DNA from: Haloferacaceae archaeon PL-Br10_E2g29
GTDB lineage: Archaea > Halobacteriota > Halobacteria > Halobacteriales > Haloferacaceae
Length of the DNA: 6,518 bases
NCBI GenBank assembly: GCA_001563965.1
Contig: LKMS01000085.1
Location: 1 to 6,518 of the forward strand
Reading direction: 5' to 3'
The position numbers and the translations under genes were made by a program. Shown one piece after another: positions 1 through 4,885 of this stretch (position 1 is the first letter of the stretch; each line of letters begins with the position of its first letter). The notes beneath the pieces are model-generated. The model ran no database searches. It worked only from the letters and a program-made list of their open reading frames with translations, and was not told the origin of the DNA.

Positions 1-42
1 CCTTTCGAGCCGAGGACCAGGGTTCAAATCCCTGATCGAGCA
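1..42 (+). tRNA. tRNA-Glu (anticodon UUC), 3' part, cut by the window edge
   Basis: The stretch folds as the 3' half of a class I tRNA. Positions 2-8 (CTTTCGA) form a 7-base anticodon loop with U33, anticodon TTC at 4-6 and a purine after it. Positions 9-13 (GCCGA) are the 3' side of the anticodon stem, with C1 as the last base of the 5' side. A 4-base variable loop GGAC lies at 14-17. The T arm is CAGGG (18-22), loop TTCAAAT (23-29), CCCTG (30-34). The 3' acceptor strand is ATCGAGC (35-41) and the discriminator base is A42. CCA is not encoded, as is usual in haloarchaea. A 4-base variable loop fits tRNA-Glu. The 5' half lies outside the window, so acceptor and D-arm pairing cannot be checked. 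It is convergent with the dehydrogenase gene that follows. Confidence 0.88.
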
Positions 43-57
43 TTCCACGTTCACTAG

Positions 58-66
58 TATTTTATT
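58..66 (+). terminator. T-rich tract after the tRNA gene
   Basis: The sequence TATTTTATT starts 16 bases past the tRNA 3' end. Archaeal transcription often ends at short T-rich tracts without a hairpin. The tract sits between two convergent genes, so it could serve the tRNA. This is inferred from position and composition only. Confidence 0.35.
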
Positions 67-83
67 CCCATACTGTTGCCGAC

Positions 84-1046
84 TTAGCTGACGACGTTTT
101 TTATTTCATCTCGGTTGCCTGATTCAAGGGTTTGGACGTTGTGTGCAACGATGTCTGCGAGTCGGTTCCAGTGTACTGGGGTGTGGCCACCAGTGTGGGG
201 AGTAATCAGACAGTTTTCGAGGTCCCACAGTGGATGATCGTTTGGAAGTGGTTCCGGCTCGGTGACATCGAGTGCAGCTCCTCGAATCCCGTTATTTTGT
301 AACGCAGAGACAAGCGCGGTAGTGTCAATCAGCCCACCTCGGGCAGCGTTGACGATCACGGCGCTCTCAGGGAGTGTCGCAAGCTCTTTTGGACCAATAA
401 GTCCGCGGGTTAGCTCATTCAACGGGCATGCAAGGACGACGTAGTCGCTCCGTGCAAGTGCCTCGTGGATCTCGTCATCAGTGAACCCACGAACCACATC
501 AGTTGGGCCACCTTTTGCTGGAGTGTACCGAATCCCAATCGTTTCCACGCCGAATCCGCGTAGTCGCTTGACGATTTCCTGTCCGATCGAACCGAGTCCG
601 ATGATTGTGACGGTGCTGTTTGTGAACTCAAACGACTGAAAGTGACGCCACTCACCATTCGATTTACGCCGCCAACCTTCGTGGAGGTTTCGCGCAAAAA
701 TAAGCATATTCGCAATGGACTGTTCGGCAATGCCCGGTGCATGGATCCCGCCTGCATTCGTTACCACAATATCGTGCTCAGCAAACGTCTCTCGTGGGAG
801 ATGATCAGTTCCGGCGAACGTACATGCAAACAACTCGAGCCGCGCTGCCGTTGCTATGAGCTCTTCGGCGAGCGTGATTCCGGTCACGACCCGCGCGTTC
901 CGCACAAGTTCACGCTCTTGATTCGGTGTGCGAGCGAACGCGACAGTTTGTTCTGGAAGTTGCGCTCGAAGTAGTTCCGCATATGATTCCATCGACAGTC
1001 CTTCGGTTCCCTCTCTGAGAACAACGACATCCGGGCCCGTGCTCAT
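84..1046 (-). CDS. D-isomer-specific 2-hydroxyacid dehydrogenase, probably NADP(H)-preferring
   Basis: This 320-residue protein should interconvert 2-oxoacids and D-2-hydroxyacids in the cytoplasm with a nicotinamide cofactor. It has the family layout: a split substrate-binding domain at both ends around a Rossmann domain (about residues 100-285). The cofactor loop is GLGSIG (150-155). The catalytic triad is complete: Arg236 in NAARGG, Glu265 before PLP, and His284 in TPHTGG. The Arg-Glu spacing of 29 is normal for the family. Just after the second Rossmann strand the sequence is GIRYTP: Arg173 stands where NAD-specific members carry an acidic residue, which suggests NADP(H). The length is normal. 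The ATG at 1046 puts the first beta strand near the N terminus, as expected. It is transcribed alone, towards the tRNA. The physiological substrate (glyoxylate, hydroxypyruvate, branched 2-oxoacid or other) cannot be told from sequence. Spot GC counts are lower than in the genes to the right. Confidence 0.93.
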   Translation of the reverse strand: MSTGPDVVVLREGTEGLSMESYAELLRAQLPEQTVAFARTPNQERELVRNARVVTGITLAEELIATAARLELFACTFAGTDHLPRETFAEHDIVVTNAGGIHAPGIAEQSIANMLIFARNLHEGWRRKSNGEWRHFQSFEFTNSTVTIIGLGSIGQEIVKRLRGFGVETIGIRYTPAKGGPTDVVRGFTDDEIHEALARSDYVVLACPLNELTRGLIGPKELATLPESAVIVNAARGGLIDTTALVSALQNNGIRGAALDVTEPEPLPNDHPLWDLENCLITPHTGGHTPVHWNRLADIVAHNVQTLESGNRDEIKNVVS

Positions 1047-1097
1047 TGTGTTGCACAGCGGTTGTCAGCGACTTGCTTATGTGTTGTGAGAATTTGC

Positions 1098-1117
1098 CAC
1101 CGGATTTCCGTCCGGTG
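1098..1117. repeat. 7-bp inverted repeat between the small membrane gene and the dehydrogenase
   Basis: CACCGGA (1098-1104) and TCCGGTG (1111-1117) are perfect inverted arms around a 6-base loop. The element lies 52-71 bases before the dehydrogenase start and about 50 bases past the end of the small membrane gene. It could be an operator for the first or a hairpin at the end of the second. No clear T tract follows it on the - strand, so a simple terminator is less likely. Confidence 0.4.
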
Positions 1118-1168
1118 CCCGCATTGAGCGGCGTGGTGAACCGGGCCGCACAGAACACAAACACCGGT

Positions 1169-1399
1169 TTAGTGACACGAACAGAGCCCGCCGAGCAAAT
1201 AAAAGAATCCAGTGAGGCCCACAATCACTGCGGTGCCGCCAACGACACCAACCACGGTGCTATTGAGTGCGACACCGACTCCCATGATGAGCGATCCAAT
1301 AAGCGTCAACAGCATGAAGTCGTCATCGCGACCCCAGTTCTGAATGAACGAATCATACAATTTCCGAACGTAATTATTTTTGCTGTATGATTTTTTCAT
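1169..1399 (-). CDS. small membrane protein with two predicted helices and a CSCH tail
   Basis: This 76-residue protein is not recognised as a member of a named family. The N terminus is basic and polar (MKKSYSKNNYVRK, about residues 1-23). Two hydrophobic segments follow at about 29-48 and 49-72, the second rich in Gly and Val. The protein ends in CSCH, two cysteines and a histidine that could bind a metal, form a disulphide or be modified. The ATG at 1399 is chosen because a TATA-like CAATATAC is centred about 25 bases upstream, which gives a leaderless transcript. A TTG at 1450 in the same frame would add 17 residues and has a strong Shine-Dalgarno-like GGAGGAGGT 5 bases before it, so the longer form is not excluded. 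The N-terminal codons are unusually AT-rich for this window. Function unknown. Confidence 0.65.
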   Translation of the reverse strand: MKKSYSKNNYVRKLYDSFIQNWGRDDDFMLLTLIGSLIMGVGVALNSTVVGVVGGTAVIVGLTGFFYLLGGLCSCH

Positions 1400-1419
1400 A
1401 ATATTCTCTTTTACTACCA

Positions 1420-1445
1420 GTATATTGTGAAATAACGCATAAAAA
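1420..1445 (-). promoter_or_regulatory. TATA-like elements before the small membrane protein gene
   Basis: Two candidates lie in the AT-rich stretch before the ATG at 1399. CAATATAC (1427-1420) is about 25 bases from the ATG and fits a leaderless start. TTTTTATG (1445-1438) would place the start of transcription about 17 bases before the ATG. Either supports the ATG over the upstream TTG, because the second element overlaps the codons just after that TTG. Confidence 0.45.
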
Positions 1446-1455
1446 TGCAACGGTT

Positions 1456-1464
1456 ACCTCCTCC
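1456..1464 (-). promoter_or_regulatory. Shine-Dalgarno-like GGAGGAGGT before an in-frame TTG
   Basis: The - strand reads GGAGGAGGT followed by AACCG and then TTG at 1450, in frame with the small membrane protein gene. It matches the haloarchaeal anti-Shine-Dalgarno well. It would matter only if a transcript starts further upstream, for example at the TATA-like element at 1539-1546. It is the main argument for an N-terminally extended form. Confidence 0.35.
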
Positions 1465-1532
1465 ACTATCGTGTCTGTCTCCCATGGCACTACCCGCACG
1501 GTTGGCCATCCAGCAAGGTAGGTGAAACCCGA

Positions 1533-1565
1533 GTAATCGATAAAAACGCGCGGCCGGTCGATTAC
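1533..1565. repeat. 8-bp inverted repeat flanking a TATA-like element
   Basis: GTAATCGA (1533-1540) and TCGATTAC (1558-1565) are perfect inverted arms with a 17-base spacer. On the - strand the spacer holds GC-rich CCGGCCGCGCG followed by a T run, which reads into TTTTTATC (1546-1539), a TATA-like element. The layout resembles a promoter covered by a dimeric regulator site. It lies about 60 bases past the sppA stop and about 140 bases before the small membrane protein ATG. A role in ending the sppA transcript is also possible. Confidence 0.45.
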
Positions 1566-1626
1566 GGTTGAACTGCCTCGTCGCTCCGCTCGTGGTTGCT
1601 GACCGTCTTCTCGTCAGTAGAGTGCG

Positions 1627-2562
1627 CTACTTCAGCGTGATCTCGAGGTCACGGTCGCCGCCGGTCACCGTGGACGCAACGCCGTTGCCGGCAGCAAAGG
1701 CGACGTGTTCAGCCGCGATTCCTACTCGTTGCCGCAGGCTGCGAGACGGTTCGAACTCCCGGACGACTGGCTCGGCGTCGAGCAACTCGCCAATTCGGGC
1801 TTTAACGTCGTCCTCGGTGCCAAGCGAATCGACGAGCCCGAGTTCGAGCGCATCGCTTCCGAGATAGATCCGGGCTTCCGTATCACGAACGGTCTCTGGA
1901 TCCATCTCACGGCCACTGCTGACAGTTTCGATGAACTGCTCGTAGTAGCCATCAATGATGCTTTGGAGATACTCCCGTTCGTCAGCCTCGATTTCGCGAA
2001 GCGGGACGCCGGCGTCTTTGTACTCACCGGCAGTGAACTGTTCATACGAGATCCCGAGTTTGTCAGCGAGTTCAGCCGCGTTCGGGCGCGAACCGACCAC
2101 GCCGATTGAGCCGACAAGACTGAGCTCTCTCGCCCACAGTTCATCACAGCCGCTGGCGATCCAGTAGCCGCCGGATGCGCACGTATCAGTTGCGTACGCG
2201 ATGGTTGGCCCATCGAAATCGGCTGCGGCCCGACGGATGTCATCACTCGGAACCACTTCCCCGCCCGGTGTGTTCAGCTCGACCAGAAGGCCTTCGACAG
2301 CCTCGTCGTCAGCAGCCTGCGATATTTGCTCGACAACATCGTCCGCGGTGGCTGCGCCCTGCCCTGAAAACGGCGACGGCCGGCGACGGTTTCGTTTGAT
2401 CGGCCCCGAAACCGTGACTTTTGCCACGTTGTACGCGGCTGCGGTGCCGACGCGGCCACGGGTGAGACGCCTGAGCACGTATTTTCCAGCCAGCGTTGCC
2501 GTCGCTCCCGCGACGCCTGCAGCAACGACTTTTGACGTGGTGGAATCAGGTTCGGCAGTCAT
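1627..2562 (-). CDS. sppA: signal peptide peptidase SppA (family S49 serine protease)
   Basis: SppA-type S49 proteases are membrane-anchored Ser/Lys enzymes that degrade cleaved signal peptides and other membrane-associated peptides. This 311-residue protein has one N-terminal hydrophobic helix (about residues 12-30) followed by a basic stretch. The protease core has a GGEV motif after the strand LLVELNTPG (92-100). The nucleophile is Ser130 in CASGGYWIAS and the general base is Lys182 in GEYKDAG. Their 52-residue spacing equals that of Bacillus subtilis SppA (Ser147/Lys199). A typical SLVGSIGVVG follows the serine motif at 148-157. The length fits the short, single-domain form that works as an oligomer, not the 600-residue E. 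coli form. The ATG overlaps the stop of the upstream glycine-zipper gene by ATGA, and a GAGGAG lies 14 bases before it, rather far for an efficient ribosome site. Translational coupling is therefore likely. Confidence 0.94.
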   Translation of the reverse strand: MTAEPDSTTSKVVAAGVAGATATLAGKYVLRRLTRGRVGTAAAYNVAKVTVSGPIKRNRRRPSPFSGQGAATADDVVEQISQAADDEAVEGLLVELNTPGGEVVPSDDIRRAAADFDGPTIAYATDTCASGGYWIASGCDELWARELSLVGSIGVVGSRPNAAELADKLGISYEQFTAGEYKDAGVPLREIEADEREYLQSIIDGYYEQFIETVSSGREMDPETVRDTEARIYLGSDALELGLVDSLGTEDDVKARIGELLDAEPVVREFEPSRSLRQRVGIAAEHVAFAAGNGVASTVTGGDRDLEITLK

Positions 2563-2933
2563 TGGTCTGATGAAGGCTCCTCGCGCGAACCGTCAGGTGA
2601 GTCGGTTCCCTCGGCAGCGTCCGCATCGCCGTCGGTCGCGTCAGTAGCGTCAGTCTCTTGGTCGTCTGCCGAATCCGTCACCGTCGGGTCGGCAAGATCG
2701 ATACTGATTGGATCGGTGTCGATGGGTGGCTCTTCGATGTCGATTGCGTTCTTCGAGACGACGCCCACAAGATAGCCGATGGTGCCGCCGACGAGCGCAC
2801 CGACAAGGGCTCCTGGAAATCCGCGGCGTTTGAGGCCAGTGATCGTTCCGGTGGCCCCGCCGGCGAGTGACAGTGCAACCGGCGTCGGGCTCTCGGTTTC
2901 ACCGAGTGAGTCAACAGGTATCTCTTCGGTCAT
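2559..2933 (-). CDS. glycine-zipper membrane protein with acidic tail, SppA operon partner
   Basis: This 124-residue protein is not recognised by name. A short acidic N terminus (1-15) leads into a Gly-rich hydrophobic region (about 19-59) with small-residue spacing such as GGATGTITG and GALVGALVGG. A KRR turn at 35-37 splits it, which suggests a helical hairpin of glycine-zipper type. The last 60 residues are hydrophilic, very rich in Asp, Glu, Thr and Ser, and probably disordered. The ATG at 2933 is preferred over an in-frame GTG at 2996 because TAATATAT is centred 28 bases upstream, the spacing of a leaderless start; the TATA element would lie inside the longer reading frame. The stop overlaps the sppA ATG by 4 bases, so the two proteins are probably made together. 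It may tether, regulate or be processed by SppA; this is inferred from context only. Confidence 0.8.
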   Translation of the reverse strand: MTEEIPVDSLGETESPTPVALSLAGGATGTITGLKRRGFPGALVGALVGGTIGYLVGVVSKNAIDIEEPPIDTDPISIDLADPTVTDSADDQETDATDATDGDADAAEGTDSPDGSREEPSSDQ

Positions 2934-2957
2934 ACCTGCGCTTGGTTCGCTAAGCGC

Positions 2958-2965
2958 ATATATTA
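2958..2965 (-). promoter_or_regulatory. TATA element of the glycine-zipper/sppA operon
   Basis: TAATATAT on the - strand is centred 28 bases before the ATG at 2933. This is the distance expected when transcription starts at or next to the start codon. It is the clearest promoter in the window and fixes the start of the upstream gene. Confidence 0.65.
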
Positions 2966-2979
2966 CCGGATTACTCCGG
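2966..2979. repeat. Palindrome CCGGA-TTAC-TCCGG abutting the TATA element
   Basis: Two perfect 5-base inverted arms with a 4-base spacer lie directly upstream of the TATA element of the glycine-zipper/sppA operon, where the TFB recognition element would be. A protein bound here could block or recruit the basal machinery. The same half-sites (CCGGA and TCCGG) occur in the inverted repeat at 1098-1117. Confidence 0.4.
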
Positions 2980-3063
2980 CTGGATTTCGTTGCCACCGCT
3001 GCTGCAATGGTTTCTCATCGCTCCATCACCACGTTGAGAAGGTGTTCTGCACCCGTGGCGACG

Positions 3064-3849
3064 TTAGTCGGTCACGATATCGAGGCGCGCCGAAAGTACC
3101 TCACGAACCGCGCCAATATCGTCGCCGATGCGGACGATCTGAAACCCGTCATCGACCGCTTTGGCCGCCGCGGCAGGGTCGTTCTGAATCCGTCCCGCGG
3201 GAACACCGGCTGCAAGACACGCCGAGAGCGTTGTCTCGATGCCGTCGGCGACGCGCTCAGGATGCTTGGCGGTCGGATTCCCACCCGACATCGACATCGA
3301 CATATCCGCGGGGCCGAGGAACGCAAAGCCCAGTTGGGGAATCGAGAGAATCTCCTCGAGATTGTCGATTGCCCGCTCATTTTCGATCATCGTCCCGATG
3401 AGGACGTCGTCGTCAGCGGTGCCGACATGGCTGTCGTCGTAGCCCGCCCAGCGGCTGCCACGGCCGATGCCGACACCGCGGTCGCCAACGCCGTTGTCGT
3501 ACGAAAAAAAGGCGGCTTCGACAGCCGGCCGGAGTTCGTCGGCCGTTTCGATTCGTGGAATCAGGAGCGTCCGCACGCCCGCATCCAGAATTTTTCTAAC
3601 GATCGATGGCTCGGGACCGGGAATCCGGACGAGCAGTTCGATGTCTGCGCCATCGGCCGCGCGCGTGAGTTCTTCAATCGTCGTGCTGTCGTAGGGGCTC
3701 GGCCCGCCGTGTTCGAGATCCAACCAGACGAAATCGAGACCGAGTTCGCCGAAAATTTCGATTATCGTTGGTGAGAACGTCGCCGCGCTCGCACCGTAGA
3801 CGGTTTCGTCAGCGTCGATTGCCGCACGAATTGCATTATTTGAGCTCAT
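3064..3849 (-). CDS. HpcH/HpaI-family class II aldolase
   Basis: Enzymes of this family are divalent-metal-dependent aldolases that cleave 4-hydroxy-2-oxoacids to pyruvate and an aldehyde, or run the reverse reaction. Members include 2-dehydro-3-deoxyglucarate, 2-keto-3-deoxyrhamnonate and 2,4-dihydroxyheptenedioate aldolases. This 261-residue protein has the usual length and a TIM-barrel pattern. Key residues match the family: Asp44 and His47 in WLDLEHGG, Arg75 in LVRIPG, and metal ligands Glu156 in TMIE and Asp182 in LGPAD. A Met/Ser-rich stretch (MSMSMSGG, 183-190) follows the last ligand. The ATG overlaps the stop of the upstream dehydrogenase by ATGA and is preceded by a good Shine-Dalgarno GAGGTGA, so it is translated from a shared mRNA. 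The aldehyde partner cannot be predicted from sequence; the linked dehydrogenase may act on the substrate or product. Confidence 0.92.
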   Translation of the reverse strand: MSSNNAIRAAIDADETVYGASAATFSPTIIEIFGELGLDFVWLDLEHGGPSPYDSTTIEELTRAADGADIELLVRIPGPEPSIVRKILDAGVRTLLIPRIETADELRPAVEAAFFSYDNGVGDRGVGIGRGSRWAGYDDSHVGTADDDVLIGTMIENERAIDNLEEILSIPQLGFAFLGPADMSMSMSGGNPTAKHPERVADGIETTLSACLAAGVPAGRIQNDPAAAAKAVDDGFQIVRIGDDIGAVREVLSARLDIVTD

Positions 3850-4817
3850 TGGGTCACCTCTTGGTTAAGCGCCGATTTATTCACTGTCGACTCCGGCAGC
3901 CCGCCTTCGTAGACGGTGCGGACATTGTCTGCTGCTCCTGTGCTCATTCGTTCGAGCGCTTTAATCGTTGCGCCGCCGAGATGTGGCGTCATAAGTACGT
4001 TGTCGAGGGCACACAACGGATTATTGCGTCCCACCGGTTCGACGGTGAACGTGTCGAGTGCAGCACCCGCAATGGTACCCGACTCGAGTGCGTCGGCCAG
4101 CGCGTGTTCGTCGACGACGCCACCGCGAGCGGTGTTGATGAGCACGCCATCGGAGCCGAGCGCAGCCAACTGTTCGGTCGAGACCGCCCCCCGCGTTTCG
4201 TCGGTCAGCGGGACGTGCAGACTGACTGCATCCGCGCGTTCGAACAGTTCGGTGAGATCGCCCAACCGGACGACGCCGTCGCGAACGTGGGTCCGATGCG
4301 GGTCGTAAACGATCACATCCATGCCCACCCCCTCGGCCAACTGTGCGGTTTCCTTTGCAATCGAGCCAAAGCCCATCAGGCCGAGCGTGGTGTCTCGGAG
4401 TTCGCGACCGCGAAACGCCGCACGATTCCAGCCACCATCGCGGATGTGTCTGTCGGCTGTATGGAGGTTTCGCTGAATGCCAAACAACAACGCAATCGCG
4501 TGTTCGGCGACCGAGCGGGCGTTGACCCCGGGCGTGTTGCAGACGACGATGTTGTGCTCGGAGGCCGCGTCGATATCGACGTTGTCGAGACCAGCGCCAT
4601 GTTTGGCGATAACGCGAAGTCGGTCGGCGCGTTCGATCACGTCGCGGTCGAGTTTTGCAACCCGAACGATGATCGCGTCATACCGGTCGACATCGGCCAG
4701 CGCGTCGTCGATGCTGTCGTACTCGTCCATTCCGGTGCAGTCGGCAAAATCGGCAATCGCGCTGGGGCCCGTGGGATCGATCTCCCTCGGCAGCAACACG
4801 TTCCACGACGATGACAT
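3846..4817 (-). CDS. D-isomer-specific 2-hydroxyacid dehydrogenase, phosphoglycerate-dehydrogenase-like, NAD-type
   Basis: This 323-residue protein should oxidise or reduce a D-2-hydroxyacid/2-oxoacid pair in the cytoplasm. Its Rossmann domain (about residues 100-280) carries GFGSIA (149-154). An Asp (172, in VIVYDPH) ends the second strand, the usual mark of NAD(H) use. The catalytic Arg231 (NTARGG), Glu260 (before PVG) and His279 (TPHLGG) are all present. AKHGAGLDNVD (71-81) and the VNARSVAEHAIAL-like helix (98-110) resemble SerA-type phosphoglycerate dehydrogenases. It lacks the C-terminal ACT-type regulatory domain of long SerA forms, so a biosynthetic serine role is not assured. It is first in an operon with the aldolase, with which it shares an ATGA overlap. 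A TATA-like CCTTTTAC is centred 27 bases before the ATG, so the message is probably leaderless. Its role may be 2-oxoacid or sugar-acid breakdown. Confidence 0.92.
   Translation of the reverse strand: MSSSWNVLLPREIDPTGPSAIADFADCTGMDEYDSIDDALADVDRYDAIIVRVAKLDRDVIERADRLRVIAKHGAGLDNVDIDAASEHNIVVCNTPGVNARSVAEHAIALLFGIQRNLHTADRHIRDGGWNRAAFRGRELRDTTLGLMGFGSIAKETAQLAEGVGMDVIVYDPHRTHVRDGVVRLGDLTELFERADAVSLHVPLTDETRGAVSTEQLAALGSDGVLINTARGGVVDEHALADALESGTIAGAALDTFTVEPVGRNNPLCALDNVLMTPHLGGATIKALERMSTGAADNVRTVYEGGLPESTVNKSALNQEVTQ
3854..3860 (-). promoter_or_regulatory. Shine-Dalgarno of the aldolase gene
   Basis: GAGGTGA on the - strand lies 4 bases before the aldolase ATG, inside the last codons of the dehydrogenase. 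It is a near-perfect complement to the 3' end of haloarchaeal 16S rRNA. An internal ribosome site of this strength supports the start at 3849 and joint transcription of both genes. Confidence 0.65.
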
Positions 4818-4819
4818 AC

Positions 4820-4835
4820 CACCGTGTTTTCGGTG
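4820..4835. repeat. Short hairpin CACCG/CGGTG next to the dehydrogenase start
   Basis: CACCG (4820-4824) and CGGTG (4831-4835) form a 5-base inverted repeat with a 6-base loop, between the TATA-like element and the ATG at 4817. It covers the expected transcription start, a typical place for a repressor site. The arms are short, so chance is possible. Confidence 0.25.
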
Positions 4836-4840
4836 CAGGG

Positions 4841-4848
4841 GTAAAAGG
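4841..4848 (-). promoter_or_regulatory. TATA-like element of the dehydrogenase-aldolase operon
   Basis: CCTTTTAC on the - strand is centred 27 bases before the dehydrogenase ATG, which fits leaderless transcription. It lies in the 68-base gap after the cryptochrome gene, and its T run could also help end that gene's transcript. Confidence 0.45.
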
Positions 4849-4885
4849 ATATCATCTACGTCCGTGATGAATCGCTGTGACCGAG

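Noticed and set aside
18..42. tRNA-Glu 3' end as an integration (att) site
   Set aside because: I saw no second copy of the T-arm/acceptor sequence in the window and no integrase gene, so there is no direct support.
1..42. Class II tRNA (Leu or Ser) reading of the partial tRNA
   Set aside because: Reading 4-12 as part of a long variable arm gives a poor stem, while the class I reading gives a proper 7-base anticodon loop with U33, TTC and a purine at 37.
2934..2996. N-terminal extension of the glycine-zipper protein from a GTG at 2996
   Set aside because: The extension would cover the clear TATA element and palindrome at 2958-2979, and the ATG at 2933 has ideal leaderless spacing.
3041..3056. 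Hairpin GGTG/CACC after the aldolase as a terminator
   Set aside because: The stem is only 4 bases and no T tract follows on the - strand.
2779..3774. 331-codon open frame on the + strand
   Set aside because: It runs antisense to the aldolase and the glycine-zipper gene, crosses their intergenic gap, has no recognisable motif, and is of the kind that GC-rich genes leave on the opposite strand.
3768..4814. 348-codon open frame on the + strand
   Set aside because: It mirrors the operon dehydrogenase almost end to end. The - strand product has a full catalytic triad and Rossmann motif, while this frame has none and is rich in His, Arg and Cys.
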